In this document: positions 19,579 through 31,384 of the stretch, piece after piece
Position numbering within the stretch: position 1 is the first letter of the stretch
Layout of the letters: each line of letters starts with the position of its first letter
From: Staphylococcus lugdunensis
Lineage (GTDB): Bacteria; Bacillota; Bacilli; Staphylococcales; Staphylococcaceae
Length of the DNA: 64,000 nucleotides
Assembly (NCBI RefSeq): GCF_002901705.1
Contig: NZ_PPPV01000012.1
Coordinates: forward strand, 725,797 to 789,796
Reading direction: 5' to 3'
Program-made: the position numbers and the translations under genes
Notes under the pieces: model-generated
Databases searched by the model: none
Seen by the model: only the letters and a program-made list of their open reading frames with translations
What the model was told of the DNA's origin: nothing

Positions 19579-20985
19579 TTACATAGTGTGGATTGGTAAT
19601 CCAATAGCTTTTTCAGCTGCTTCCATAGACATTTCACCTAATGTTGGGTGAGCATGTACTGTTAATGCGATATCTTCAGCGTTCATTCCTGCTTCAATAG
19701 CTAAACCTAATTCAGAAATGATATCAGAAGCACCATTACCAGCAACTTGTGCACCGATAAGTGTGTCATCTTCTTTTAATGTGATCAATTTAACGAAACC
19801 AGTAGTATCATCTAATGATAACGCACGGCCATTTGCTGCATAAGGGAATTTAGAAGCTTTGTATTCTAAACCTTCCTCTTTAGCTTGAGCTTCAGTGTAA
19901 CCAACTTGAGCTAATTCTGGTTCAGTGAAGCATACAGCAGGCATACCAATATAATCAACTTCTGAAGCTTGTCCAGAGATAGCTTCAGCAGCTACTTTAG
20001 CTTCATAGCTTGCTTTATGAGCAAGTGGTAAACCAGGAACGATATCACCAATTGCATAAATATTGTCGATAGAAGTACGGCTTTGTTTGTCTACTTCTAA
20101 TAATCCACGATCAGCAAATTTAAGACCTAATTCTTCTAAGCCTAATTCGTCTGTATTTGGACGACGGCCAACAGTTACTAATACGTAATCAGCTTCGATT
20201 GTTTGTTCTTCACCTTTAGCTTCATAAGTAACTTTAACGCCATTTTCAGTTTCTTCAGCATTTTTAGCCATTGCTTCAGTAATGATCTCAATACCTTTGT
20301 CTTTCATGCCTTTTTTAACAGGTTGTGTCATTTGTTTTTCAAATCCACCTAAGATGTCTTTCGCACCTTCAAGGATTGTAACTTCAGAACCGAAGTTAGC
20401 AAATGCAGTACCAAGTTCAGAACCAATATAACCGCCACCAACAACAACTAATTTACCTGGAACTTCTTGTAAGTTCAACGCACCAGTTGAGTCGATAACA
20501 CGTTTACCAAATTCAAAGTTAGGAATTTCTATTGGTCTAGAACCAGTTGCGATAATAGCGTTTTTGAAGTTATAAGTTTGAGCACTTTTTTCATCCATAA
20601 CACGTAAGCTATTGTTATCTACGAAGTAAGCTTCGCCTTTAACAATTTCCACTTTATTACTTTTTAATAAGCCTTCAACACCACCAGTTAATTTGTTTAC
20701 AACTGATTGTTTGAATTCTTGAACTTTGTCAAATTTAAGTGATACGCTTTCAGCGATTACACCTAAGTTTTCAGAGTGTTGTGCTTCAACAAAGCGATGA
20801 GAAGCGTGTAATAATGCTTTTGAAGGAATACAACCAACGTTCAAGCATACGCCACCTAAGTTACCTTTTTCTACGATTGTAACTTTTTGTCCTAATTGTG
20901 CTGCGCGAATTGCTGCAACATAGCCACCTGGGCCTGCTCCAATAACAATAGTATCTGTTTCAATTGGGAAATCTCCAACTACCAT
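19579..20985 (-). CDS. pdhD: Dihydrolipoamide dehydrogenase (E3)
   Basis: Flavoenzyme of 468 residues that reoxidises dihydrolipoyl groups of E2 and reduces NAD+. FAD-binding [11 protein letters not shown] starts near residue 17, the redox disulfide is C47/C52 in [13 protein letters not shown]-binding [10 protein letters not shown] lies in the middle, and the C-terminal dimer interface has HAHPTLGEM with the catalytic His-Glu pair. It follows pdhC with a 3-base gap, its GGAGGGG ribosome site lying in the end of pdhC. It likely also serves other 2-oxoacid complexes and the glycine cleavage system. Confidence 0.97.
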   Translation of the reverse strand: MVVGDFPIETDTIVIGAGPGGYVAAIRAAQLGQKVTIVEKGNLGGVCLNVGCIPSKALLHASHRFVEAQHSENLGVIAESVSLKFDKVQEFKQSVVNKLTGGVEGLLKSNKVEIVKGEAYFVDNNSLRVMDEKSAQTYNFKNAIIATGSRPIEIPNFEFGKRVIDSTGALNLQEVPGKLVVVGGGYIGSELGTAFANFGSEVTILEGAKDILGGFEKQMTQPVKKGMKDKGIEIITEAMAKNAEETENGVKVTYEAKGEEQTIEADYVLVTVGRRPNTDELGLEELGLKFADRGLLEVDKQSRTSIDNIYAIGDIVPGLPLAHKASYEAKVAAEAISGQASEVDYIGMPAVCFTEPELAQVGYTEAQAKEEGLEYKASKFPYAANGRALSLDDTTGFVKLITLKEDDTLIGAQVAGNGASDIISELGLAIEAGMNAEDIALTVHAHPTLGEMSMEAAEKAIGLPIHTM

Positions 20986-20988
20986 GTT

Positions 20989-22293
20989 TTACCCCTCCAT
21001 TAATAATAATTCTGGATTATTTAATAATCGTTTAATATGGTTCATTGCATTTTGTCCAGTTGCACCATCAATTTGTCTGTGGTCAAAGCTTAATGATAAT
21101 GCTAATACAGGAGCTGCAACGATTTCGCCGTCTTTAACGATTGGTTTTTGTGCAATACGGCCAATACCTAAGATAGCTACTTCTGGGTGATTGATAACTG
21201 GAGTGAACCATTGTCCACCAGCAGAACCGATATTACTGATAGTACATGTAGCACCTTTCATTTCTTCAGAAGTTAATTTACCGTCGCGAGCTTTAACAGC
21301 TAATTCGTTAATTTCATCTGAAATTTGGAAGATAGATTTACGATCTGCATTTTTAACTACTGGCACTAATAAACCTCTGTCAGTGTCAGCTGCGATACCA
21401 ATATTCCAATAATGTTTGTGAACAATTTCGCCAGCTTCTTCATTGAATGAAGTATTAAGTGCTGGATATTTTTTAAGTGCAGAAACAAGTGCTTTAACTA
21501 CATATGGTAAGAATGTTAATTTAATACCTTGTTCAGCTGCAATTTCTTTGAATTTTTTACGGTGATCCCATAAGTCTTGAACATCAATTTCATCCATTAA
21601 TGTTACGTGAGGTGCAGTGTGTTTAGAGTTAACCATTGCTTTAGCAATTGCTCTACGCATTGCAGGGATTTTTTCAGTTGTTTCAGGGAAGTCGCCTTCT
21701 GGAACCGATTGAGTTTGAGGTGCAGAAGTCTCTTCAGAAGTTGAAGCAGCTGCACTTTCATTAGAAGCAGATGCAGCTTGAGCACCGCCACCATTTAAGT
21801 GGTTGTCAATGTCTTCTTTTGTGATACGGCCATTTTTACCTGAACCAGCAACCGCTTTAATATTAACACCTTTTTCACGTGCATATTTACGAACTGAAGG
21901 CATTGCTTTAATTTTTCTGTTTTCGTCTACTTCTTCATCTTGTGAAGCTGATGCTGCTGGCGCTTCTTCAGTTTCAGCTTTAGCTTCTTCTTTAGCTGGC
22001 TCTTCTTTAGCTGATGAATCGTCATCATGACCTTTAAATTGCATTTCTTCAGCATCAGGTGCATCAATTTTAACGATGACGTCTCCTACTACTGCAACAG
22101 TTCCTTCGTCTACTACCACTTCTTCAATTGTACCGCTTACTGGAGAAGGGATTTCAACTACGGATTTATCGTTTTGAACTTCAGCTAACACATCATCTTC
22201 TTCAATAGTGTCTCCGGCTTTAACAAACCACTTTACAATTTCACCTTCGTGGATACCTTCACCAATGTCGGGTAATCTAAATTCAAATGCCAC
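20989..22293 (-). CDS. pdhC: Dihydrolipoyllysine acetyltransferase (E2) of pyruvate dehydrogenase
   Basis: 434 residues. One N-terminal lipoyl domain (K43 in NDKSVVEI), then an Ala/Glu/Ser-rich linker (about 90-125), the E1/E3-binding domain ([20 protein letters not shown], about 130-165), a second flexible linker (about 170-200), and the catalytic CoA-acyltransferase core with [12 protein letters not shown] near the C-terminus. It transfers acetyl groups to CoA and forms the complex core. It starts at ATG 22293 after AGGAGGAC. It is set apart from pdhB by 212 bases containing a hairpin. Confidence 0.97.
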   Translation of the reverse strand: MAFEFRLPDIGEGIHEGEIVKWFVKAGDTIEEDDVLAEVQNDKSVVEIPSPVSGTIEEVVVDEGTVAVVGDVIVKIDAPDAEEMQFKGHDDDSSAKEEPAKEEAKAETEEAPAASASQDEEVDENRKIKAMPSVRKYAREKGVNIKAVAGSGKNGRITKEDIDNHLNGGGAQAASASNESAAASTSEETSAPQTQSVPEGDFPETTEKIPAMRRAIAKAMVNSKHTAPHVTLMDEIDVQDLWDHRKKFKEIAAEQGIKLTFLPYVVKALVSALKKYPALNTSFNEEAGEIVHKHYWNIGIAADTDRGLLVPVVKNADRKSIFQISDEINELAVKARDGKLTSEEMKGATCTISNIGSAGGQWFTPVINHPEVAILGIGRIAQKPIVKDGEIVAAPVLALSLSFDHRQIDGATGQNAMNHIKRLLNNPELLLMEG

Positions 22294-22346
22294 GTTCTTG
22301 TCCTCCTAATAATGTCATTTTCAATTATTTCATTAAATTTATAACA

Positions 22347-22438
22347 TGAGGTTGAGACATCAGCTTAATATGCAACTAGAAAAGCTTTTTTAATGCGTTT
22401 TACCAGATGATACAAAACCCTTAGTTGTCCCGACCTCA
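22347..22438 (-). promoter_or_regulatory. Long stem-loop between pdhB and pdhC
   Basis: TGAGGTTGAGACA (22347-22359) can pair with TGTCCCGACCTCA (22426-22438), allowing for two mismatches or wobbles, closing a 66-base loop that contains AAAAGCTTTTTTAATGCG. It lies inside the operon, between E1 and E2 genes. It may be an RNA processing site, an internal terminator/attenuator or another dispersed repeat; nothing here decides which. Confidence 0.45.
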
Positions 22439-22505
22439 TAGTTCATTTTTACACATCTAAATCATTTATTCAAAAGTAAGTCTTGCAATTTTTTACAACA
22501 AATTA

Positions 22506-23483
22506 TTAGAACTCTAATGTTGCTTTTGCTTGTTCAACAATATCATTTTTGTTTGGTAACCAAACATTTTCAGCTTGAGTGAATGGATAAACTGTATCAG
22601 CAGCAGCAACACGTGCAATTGGTGCTTCTAATGATAAAATTGCTCTTTCTTGTAATTCAGCAGCAACATTTGCGCCAACACCTGATTGACGTTGTGCTTC
22701 TTGAACAACAACAACGCGTCCTGTTTTTTCAACAGAAGCAACTAGCGTATCCATATCTAATGGCTGAACAGTACGTAAGTCAATCACTTCTACTGAATGA
22801 CCATCTTTTTCAAGTTCTTCAGCAGCTTTAACGGATTCTTGAACCATTGCACCATAAGCGATTAAAGTGATATCTGTACCTTCTTTAACAACTTTAGCTT
22901 TGCCAATTTCAATTGTATATTCTTCTTCAGGTACCTCTTCACGGAATGAACGGTATAATTTCATATGTTCTAAATAAACAACTGGGTCATTAGATCTAAT
23001 AGATGAAATTAATAAACCTTTTGCATCGTAAGGGCCTGAAGGAATAACCACTTTAATACCAGGTGATTGAGCTAAAATACCTTCCAAGTTATCAGCGTGT
23101 AACTCAGGCGTATGTACCCCACCACCAAATGGTGTACGAATAGTTACAGGAGCTGTTTTTGTACCACCTGAACGGAAACGAGTACGCGCGATTTGTCCAG
23201 CAACTTCGTCAAACACTTCAAAAACGAAGCCAAGGAATTGAATTTCCATAACTGGACGATATCCTTGAGTAGTTAAACCAAGAGCCAAACCACCAATACC
23301 TGATTCAGCTAATGGAGTATCGAATACACGGTCTTCACCGAATTCTTTTTGTAAACCTTCAGTAACACGGAATACACCGCCGTTAACACCAACGTCTTCA
23401 CCGAAAATTAAAACATTTTCGTCATTTTGCAATTCAGTTTTAAGCGCATTGTTAATCGCTTGAACCATTGTCATTTGTGCCAT
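22506..23483 (-). CDS. pdhB: Pyruvate dehydrogenase E1 component, beta subunit
   Basis: 325 residues, usual length. It forms the alpha2beta2 thiamine-diphosphate enzyme with PdhA that decarboxylates pyruvate and acetylates the E2 lipoyl group. Family blocks: [18 protein letters not shown] (about 27-45), [15 protein letters not shown], and [19 protein letters not shown] with the conserved His. The C-terminal transketolase domain has [20 protein letters not shown]. It starts at ATG 23483, three bases after pdhA. Confidence 0.96.
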   Translation of the reverse strand: MAQMTMVQAINNALKTELQNDENVLIFGEDVGVNGGVFRVTEGLQKEFGEDRVFDTPLAESGIGGLALGLTTQGYRPVMEIQFLGFVFEVFDEVAGQIARTRFRSGGTKTAPVTIRTPFGGGVHTPELHADNLEGILAQSPGIKVVIPSGPYDAKGLLISSIRSNDPVVYLEHMKLYRSFREEVPEEEYTIEIGKAKVVKEGTDITLIAYGAMVQESVKAAEELEKDGHSVEVIDLRTVQPLDMDTLVASVEKTGRVVVVQEAQRQSGVGANVAAELQERAILSLEAPIARVAAADTVYPFTQAENVWLPNKNDIVEQAKATLEF

Positions 23484-23486
23484 GGC

Positions 23487-24599
<1,113 letters not shown>

Positions 24600-24705
24600 T
24601 CAATTCACCATACCTTTCCCATATAATAGAAATTCATTTTATCCATTTGTATTGTATCATAAATAAATAGACCTGTTAATCAATTTGGAAAAGTTCTGTG
24701 TTACT

Positions 24706-24758
24706 AAAAAAGAATACAGATTGTCCATCTGTATTAGTCCATTTAGACAATCTGTATT
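24706..24758 (-). terminator. Terminator of the ykyA-like gene with two alternative stems
   Basis: On the minus strand AATACAGATTGTC (24746-24758) pairs perfectly with GACAATCTGTATT (24713-24725), followed by CTTTTTT. A middle AATACAGA (24728-24735) can pair instead with the same right arm. It ends the lipoprotein transcript just before the pdhA promoter. Confidence 0.8.
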
Positions 24759-24765
24759 AGTTAAA

Positions 24766-25395
24766 TCATTCGCTTATTTTGTCAATATCTCCTTTTTCTT
24801 TATTGACCTTATTCAACGCTTTTATGTATGCTTCAAATTTTTGCTTAAATGTTTTTTGAGCCTTGTTAATTGCTTCTCCCTTTTCTTTTTCTTGTTGTTG
24901 CATAACCGTTTTTTGTTTCAACAATTTAAAGTATGATCGTTCTTTATCTAAAATATTACGATATGCTGCGGCATAATCATCGTGCTTTTTGTATTTATCT
25001 TTGAGTGCATCATCAAGTTCCTTGAGTTCTTTTCTTTTGGAATCATCTTTAATTTGATTAATATGCTTGCTTGCTTTTTTGAATTCTTTATTTGAAGCAT
25101 TCATAGCTTTGACTTCTTTATTAAATTCTTTGCTTCTTTCATTGATATTACTAATCATCTTATCAGCAACTTTAACACGTGTGTCTGGATTATTAGTTAC
25201 AATTTTTTTATAATACTGTTGCTTTTGCTTTTCTAAATCATTTAATTTTTGACCAGTTGAGTTTATAACTTGTTCATTGCTAGAGGCTTGTTGTATCGTA
25301 TCTTCATAAGCTCTCACTTCTTTTCTATCCGTTGTACATCCGGCCAGCAAAAGAGTGGATGCAAGCAAGACACCCAAAGCTCGATATAATTTCAT
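24766..25395 (-). CDS. YkyA-like lipoprotein, helical
   Basis: 209-residue surface lipoprotein. The signal peptide ends in lipobox LLLAGC (Cys near 20), so it is lipid-anchored outside the membrane. The rest is Lys/Glu/Gln-rich and strongly helical, with heptad-like stretches (NDLEKQKQQYYKKI; SKHINQIKDDSKRKELKELDD), suggesting a coiled coil. YkyA-type cell-wall-binding lipoproteins lie between pdf and pdhA in other bacilli too. The precise role is unknown. It has its own terminator before pdhA and is divergent from def. Confidence 0.85.
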   Translation of the reverse strand: MKLYRALGVLLASTLLLAGCTTDRKEVRAYEDTIQQASSNEQVINSTGQKLNDLEKQKQQYYKKIVTNNPDTRVKVADKMISNINERSKEFNKEVKAMNASNKEFKKASKHINQIKDDSKRKELKELDDALKDKYKKHDDYAAAYRNILDKERSYFKLLKQKTVMQQQEKEKGEAINKAQKTFKQKFEAYIKALNKVNKEKGDIDKISE

Positions 25396-25532
25396 TTATA
25401 GTCCCTCCCGAGATATACTCACTGTAATGATTGTAATGATATAGAAAGTATTTTTATAAATCAAATCAAATAGCGTATAATAAATGCTATTCAATATAAT
25501 AGATTATAATTAATAAAGGAAGGTGTATATTC

Positions 25533-26084
25533 ATGTTAACTATGAAAGATATAATTAAAGACGGTCATCCAACATTACGTGCCGAAGCTCAAGATGTTGA
25601 TTTTCCACTGTCTGATGAAGATAAACAAACTTTAAAATCTATGCGTGAATTTTTAATTAATAGTCAAGACGATGAAATTGCTAATCGATATGGCTTACGA
25701 TCAGGTGTTGGCTTAGCAGCACCTCAAATAGATATTTCAAAGAAAATGATTGCTGTCTATTTACCTGATGATGGAAATGGTCGTTCTTACGATTTAATGT
25801 TAGTCAATCCTAAAGTGGTAAGCTATAGTGTTCAGTACGCGTATTTACCTACTGGCGAAGGTTGCCTAAGCGTTGATAAAAACATACCTGGTCTCGTTCA
25901 TAGACACTACCGAGTAACAGTGAAAGCTAAAGACATTGATGGTAAAGATGTTAAACTTAGATTAAAAGGATATCCTGCTATTGTCGTTCAACATGAAATT
26001 GATCATTTAAACGGTATCATGTTCTATGATCATATTGATGCCGAACACCCTTTAACGCCACTACCTGATTCAATAGAAGTATAA
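25533..26084 (+). CDS. def: Peptide deformylase
   Basis: Metalloenzyme of 183 residues that removes the formyl group from the initiator methionine of new proteins. The three family motifs are intact: GVGLAAPQ (about 57-64), EGCLSV (about 110-114, metal Cys) and QHEIDHLNG (about 153-161, two metal His and catalytic Glu). This is the type II (Gram-positive) form with the inserted loop. It starts at ATG 25533 after AAGGAAGG. Divergent from the lipoprotein gene. Confidence 0.96.
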   Translation: MLTMKDIIKDGHPTLRAEAQDVDFPLSDEDKQTLKSMREFLINSQDDEIANRYGLRSGVGLAAPQIDISKKMIAVYLPDDGNGRSYDLMLVNPKVVSYSVQYAYLPTGEGCLSVDKNIPGLVHRHYRVTVKAKDIDGKDVKLRLKGYPAIVVQHEIDHLNGIMFYDHIDAEHPLTPLPDSIEV

Positions 26085-26518
26085 TTTAGGAACTGCTAAG
26101 CAGTATATTTACAATATTATATAGTCATCAATATATCATGGTAACATCATCACAGCTAGTATTTTTAAAACGAGATACTAGCTGTTCATTTTGGCCATAA
26201 AGCTTAGTTTTTTTATAATAATTATCAGTATATTATAAACTGCTTTATTTATTCCGTTACTTCATGTAAAATAATGAATAACTGGAATTTTAGTAAAGTA
26301 CTTACTAATTTCAATACATGAACGACGAAATATACCCTAGAAAATATAACGGGCAGTAAGATTTTAATTTCAATTAAAAGGCTTGTATGTTGTGACATTT
26401 TATATCATTAATTAAAAAACGAGCAGGACATTGGTACTTAGTTTAGCTACCCTGTGTATGTACTAGGTTCTTATTTAAATTCATTTAAAAGTTAACGTAT
26501 TAGGAGGAAATAGATAAC
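26085..26518. other. 434-base gap between def and rpoY without a gene
   Basis: No ORF of note. A 10-bp hairpin CAGCTAGTAT/ATACTAGCTG (26153-26162 with 26175-26184) followed by TTCATTTT probably ends def. The rest is AT-rich and should hold the rpoY-rnjA promoter and a long 5' leader. The rpoY ribosome site AGGAGG is at 26502-26507. A GAGCAGGACA word near 26421 recalls the end of a family A repeat. Confidence 0.55.
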
Positions 26519-28416
<1,898 letters not shown>

Positions 28417-28466
28417 TGTTTAGACCATACTAAGGGTCTCAGACATTAAGTTCTTAAACAATGTAA

Positions 28467-28514
28467 AAAAGCCAATTTCTATTAAAATTATTTGATAGAA
28501 ATTGGCTTTTCCCT
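28467..28514 (+). terminator. Rho-independent terminator of rpoY-rnjA
   Basis: Perfect 16-bp stem AAAAGCCAATTTCTAT (28467-28482) with ATAGAAATTGGCTTTT (28495-28510), A-run before and T-rich end. Possibly bidirectional. Confidence 0.9.
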
Positions 28515-28687
28515 TATGTATTAGATAATATACAGCTCGTTATCATTTTAGGGTGGTAAGATGTAGCCCCACGATGGTGTTTGAATTCATTATCTGGAAT
28601 TATTTCAACAATTTCATTTACATATCGAGAAATATCATTTGTAGGAATAAGTATTGAAGTTTCCATTGGTAGTGTAAGTTGAGTCAT
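28514..28687 (-). pseudogene. IS1182-family transposase remnant (N-terminus only)
   Basis: A 57-codon minus-strand frame starts MTQLTLPMETSILIPTND and continues through ISRYVNEIVE and HHRGATSYHPKM, which is the N-terminal signature of IS1182/IS1272-type transposases common in staphylococci. After HPKM the frame diverges (ITSCILSNT) and stops; the catalytic part (about 500 residues) is absent. The flank 28703-28762 carries a terminal ATAAGGCAC/GTGCCTTAT inverted pair followed by T's, as expected for an element end. A dead insertion-sequence scar. Confidence 0.85.
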
Positions 28688-28699
28688 GTTATATCTTCA

Positions 28700-28770
28700 T
28701 ACATAAGGCACCTCGTTAATTTAGTTTAGTGAAGTTTATTAAATGATACGAAAGTGCCTTATTTTTTTAA
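28700..28770 (+). repeat. Terminal inverted-repeat region of the IS1182-type relic
   Basis: ATAAGGCAC (28703-28711) pairs with GTGCCTTAT (28754-28762) and is followed by TTTTTTT. Between them lie TTAATTTAGTTTAGTGAAG and TTTATTAAATGATACGA, which recur in decayed form near 60.92 kb. It may also work as a terminator. Confidence 0.65.
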
Positions 28771-28789
28771 AGTATGTTGATGTAAAATT

Positions 28790-28985
28790 ACATATAAATG
28801 CGACGTATTTTGGCGAGACTCTTGAGGAAACAGGACGAGCTGAAGACTACAGGCTGAAGCTGTCCCCTAAGAAAGCGAGCCAACAATACGAAGTATTGAA
28901 TAAAAAGAAGCGCTCAGATGAGTTGAATTCAATTCATCTGAGCGCTATTTTTCTGAGATTTATATCCCAGCCTCTTTTTATGTTT
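28790..28985 (+). repeat. Dispersed intergenic repeat, family B
   Basis: TTTTGGCGAGACTCTTGAGG, GACGAGCTGAAGACTACAGG, CTGTCCCCTAAGAAAGCGAG, CCAACAATACGAAGTATTGA, then a 38-base near-perfect palindrome (28909-28946, AGCGCTCAGATGA arms) and TTTTTCTGAGATTTATATCC. The copy at 53.42-53.65 kb is the same unit in the opposite orientation, with a STAR unit inserted. It lies downstream of ktrC and probably ends it. Confidence 0.85.
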
Positions 28986-29000
28986 AAAATAGATTATTTC

Positions 29001-29660
29001 TTAGCGAACAATTTTCTTTTCAAAGCGATTTAAATCATTATCATGTCCAATCATGATTAAAATATCGCCAATTTCAATATTGATATTTGGGTCTGGTGAT
29101 ACAATAATTTCTTTACCCCGCTTTATTGCAATGATATTGATTCCATATTGAGCTCGAATATCTAAATTGACAATGGACTGTCCAGCCATCTTTTCACTCG
29201 CCTTAAGTTCAACTAGTGAATGTTCATCAGATAACTCTAAATAATCAAGCACACTGGCACTTGCTACATTATGTGCAATACGTCGTCCCATATCCCGTTC
29301 TGGATGTACTACCGTATCTGCCCCAATTTTATTTAATATTTTAGCATGATAATCATTTTGGGCTTTAGCCGTTACTTTCTTAACACCTAGTTCCTTTAAT
29401 ATCAACGTTGTTAAAGTACTAGATTGAATATTTTCCCCTATGGCTACGATGACATGATCAAAGTTTCGAATACCTAAACTTTTCATTACTGCTTCATCCG
29501 TAGTGTCAGCAATGACCGCATGTGTTGCAATATCACTATATTCATTAACTCTAGCTTCATCGTGGTCAATCGCCATAACATCCATATCAAGTGCGTTTAG
29601 TTCTCTAACAATACTTCCCCCAAAACGTCCTAATCCAATCACAACGTACTCTTTATCCAT
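29001..29660 (-). CDS. ktrC: KtrA/KtrC-type potassium channel regulatory subunit
   Basis: 219-residue cytoplasmic RCK protein that gates Ktr K+ uptake channels. The N-domain Rossmann fold begins EYVVIGLGRFGGSIVREL (nucleotide-binding GxGxxG) and AIDHDEARV; the C-terminal TrkA_C domain includes ADTVVHPERDMGRRIAHNV and ALKR/IGDILIMIG-like blocks. ATG 29660 was chosen because AGGAGT precedes it; the open frame to 29714 adds a non-family leader. The named staphylococcal counterpart lies in the same place, between cydB and rnjA. The membrane partner (KtrB/KtrD) is not in the window. Confidence 0.93.
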   Translation of the reverse strand: MDKEYVVIGLGRFGGSIVRELNALDMDVMAIDHDEARVNEYSDIATHAVIADTTDEAVMKSLGIRNFDHVIVAIGENIQSSTLTTLILKELGVKKVTAKAQNDYHAKILNKIGADTVVHPERDMGRRIAHNVASASVLDYLELSDEHSLVELKASEKMAGQSIVNLDIRAQYGINIIAIKRGKEIIVSPDPNINIEIGDILIMIGHDNDLNRFEKKIVR

Positions 29661-29728
29661 AGTAAGTATACTCCTATCATGATAGAAATGAGGATAGGTA
29701 TAATAAGAACCCAATCCTCACTCAATCT

Positions 29729-30745
29729 TTATTTCTGATTTTTGACAATCCCTTTATTGTCTGTTGCTAATCTCAATAATAATATTAACGATGGAATAAG
29801 TAAAAGTAAACCTAAAATAATAACAATCATAAGTGTTAATCCTGTAGCAACACTAACTGTAGTATCTGTTATTTTAACAAATGGATATACAATATAAGGT
29901 AACTTACTCAACCCGTAACCGAAAAAAGCAAAAAACAGTTGTAATATCATCATAAGCATTGCGATTCCATGGTATTTTTTTAACAAAGCTAGAGACATCG
30001 CAATGATAAAACATAGTAAACTTAAAGTAAACATCCACCAATAATTATATATCGCATTGGTAAAATGATTCGCATTTTGAATTCGTAATGATAGAAAAAC
30101 AAATAATGAGACCATAATCATTGGCATACTCCAAAGCAACAGCCACTTTCTTACAGTTAAATATACGTGTGTATCTTTTAATTTTGCTGCAGAATATGTT
30201 AAAAAACCTGCTGAAATATACAACACTGTTATCACGGCTAAAAAGACTACTGACCAAGCAAACGGACTAATGACCAGTTGTACCCAATTCAAATCAAGGT
30301 GTGCGCCATCTTCTACAATATAACCGCCTTCTGATATAGTGAGAACAGATGCTAATGCAGCCGGAATTCCTAATCCAGACAAACAATATATCAACAGCCA
30401 TGGTAGACTTATGTCAGCTCTTTTATTGATAAAAATATAACTGCAACCTCTGATGATTATACAGATAAGTGCTATTGAACCAGGAATTAAAATCATTGTA
30501 TTCAAATAGTGAATTGCTGATGGAAATAAAGCAATCATACCTACATAACAAAACACGCAACATATATTAATTAAGCCCCAAATGGGATTTATCATATATT
30601 TATAAAGTACTTTTGACTTCTTCTCTTCACCAGACATGTGCATATAAAAAGCAAAGCAGCCTGTTCCAAAATAAATACCCGCAGCAATGACATAAAAAAA
30701 TAAACAAATCCAAAGCACCAGCATACTTATCCCAGTGTATGCCAT
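29729..30745 (-). CDS. cydB: Cytochrome bd-type quinol oxidase subunit II (CydB)
   Basis: 338-residue membrane protein with about eight or nine helices, full length for staphylococcal CydB. Subunit II of the bd oxidase, which needs heme-carrying CydA to act. The frame is intact from ATG 30745, whose start overlaps the upstream stop (TAATG), so translation is coupled to the cydA remnant. No frameshift or premature stop is visible. Given the loss of cydA, the protein probably has no oxidase activity unless a cydA lies elsewhere. Confidence 0.92.
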   Translation of the reverse strand: MAYTGISMLVLWICLFFYVIAAGIYFGTGCFAFYMHMSGEEKKSKVLYKYMINPIWGLINICCVFCYVGMIALFPSAIHYLNTMILIPGSIALICIIIRGCSYIFINKRADISLPWLLIYCLSGLGIPAALASVLTISEGGYIVEDGAHLDLNWVQLVISPFAWSVVFLAVITVLYISAGFLTYSAAKLKDTHVYLTVRKWLLLWSMPMIMVSLFVFLSLRIQNANHFTNAIYNYWWMFTLSLLCFIIAMSLALLKKYHGIAMLMMILQLFFAFFGYGLSKLPYIVYPFVKITDTTVSVATGLTLMIVIILGLLLLIPSLILLLRLATDNKGIVKNQK

Positions 30746-30882
30746 TACTGCTCACCTCTTTCCATTAGAACAGAATTAAATACATCATATGTAAAACTAC
30801 AAGGACACTTACATGCCACTATAGTGTTTAATTCATTGTTATATGGTGCTAATAATACATATCTCTTTTTAACTAAATTCAT
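30745..30882 (-). pseudogene. Vestigial cydA (about 45 codons left) coupled to cydB
   Basis: In staphylococci a roughly 450-codon cydA (subunit I with all three hemes) precedes cydB. Here only 138 bases remain between a good ribosome site (AGGGTG, nine bases before ATG 30882) and the cydB start. The peptide starts MNLVKKRYVLLAPYNNEL, whose VLLAPY..NEL..IVA resembles the late CydA helix VLLPYxANxxGWIxxEVGRQP, and ends TYDVFNSVLMERGEQ, probably the CydA tail. Heme-ligand histidines and the GRQPW motif are absent. This looks like large internal deletions that kept start, stop and coupling. It could instead be a new small protein (note CKCPC). Confidence 0.6.
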
Positions 30883-31055
30883 GCTTAATATCACCCTCAC
30901 GTTGATTTCATAGTATAAACAATTAGATATATAGTATATAAATATATGCACTATAAAAAAATCATTTTGTCCTATTTTCACATATTGTTCATAAGTTGAT
31001 TTTTGAGCGTTATTTTTATATAGTAAATCCAGTATAAAAATGAAAGGATAACTTT

Positions 31056-31289
31056 ATGGCACACATTACACTTTATACACAAGACGATTGTCCACCTTGT
31101 TCCTTTATTAAGAATTATTTACATGAACATCAAATTCCTTTTGAAGAAAAACATATAAAACATCAAGCTTATCGTGTGGAAATGTTAGATTATGATGCGT
31201 TTGCAACACCGTTTATATTGCTTAATGACGAACCAATGTATACTGTAGATATTGATAAAATTAATCACGCATTCAACATAACAGTATAA
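31056..31289 (+). CDS. Glutaredoxin/NrdH-like small redoxin
   Basis: 77 residues, thioredoxin fold. The active site CPPC is at about 13-16 (QDDCPPCSFIKNYL) and the cis-proline region is FATPFILL (about 50-57). Such proteins reduce ribonucleotide reductase or other disulfides; the partner is not evident here. ATG 31056 follows GAAAGGATAA. It diverges from the cyd genes, as in S. aureus. Cytoplasmic. Confidence 0.88.
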   Translation: MAHITLYTQDDCPPCSFIKNYLHEHQIPFEEKHIKHQAYRVEMLDYDAFATPFILLNDEPMYTVDIDKINHAFNITV

Positions 31290-31329
31290 TCAGTTAGACA
31301 CTGACTATCGTTTTTATTTATAAAAAGAT

Positions 31330-31368
31330 GAACCTTACTGACAATAATTGCCAATAAGGTTCTTCTTT
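31330..31368. terminator. Convergent terminator between the redoxin and ptsI
   Basis: GAACCTTA (31330-31337) pairs with TAAGGTTC (31354-31361), extended by partly paired bases, with T-rich flank TTCTTTATT. Shared by the plus-strand redoxin and minus-strand ptsI. Confidence 0.65.
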
Positions 31369-31384
31369 ATTGTGAAATTAAATT

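Noticed and set aside
28743-29033. 96-codon plus-strand ORF after the IS relic
   Set aside because: It lies across the IS terminal region and the family B repeat and runs into the end of ktrC; no ribosome site and no family signal.
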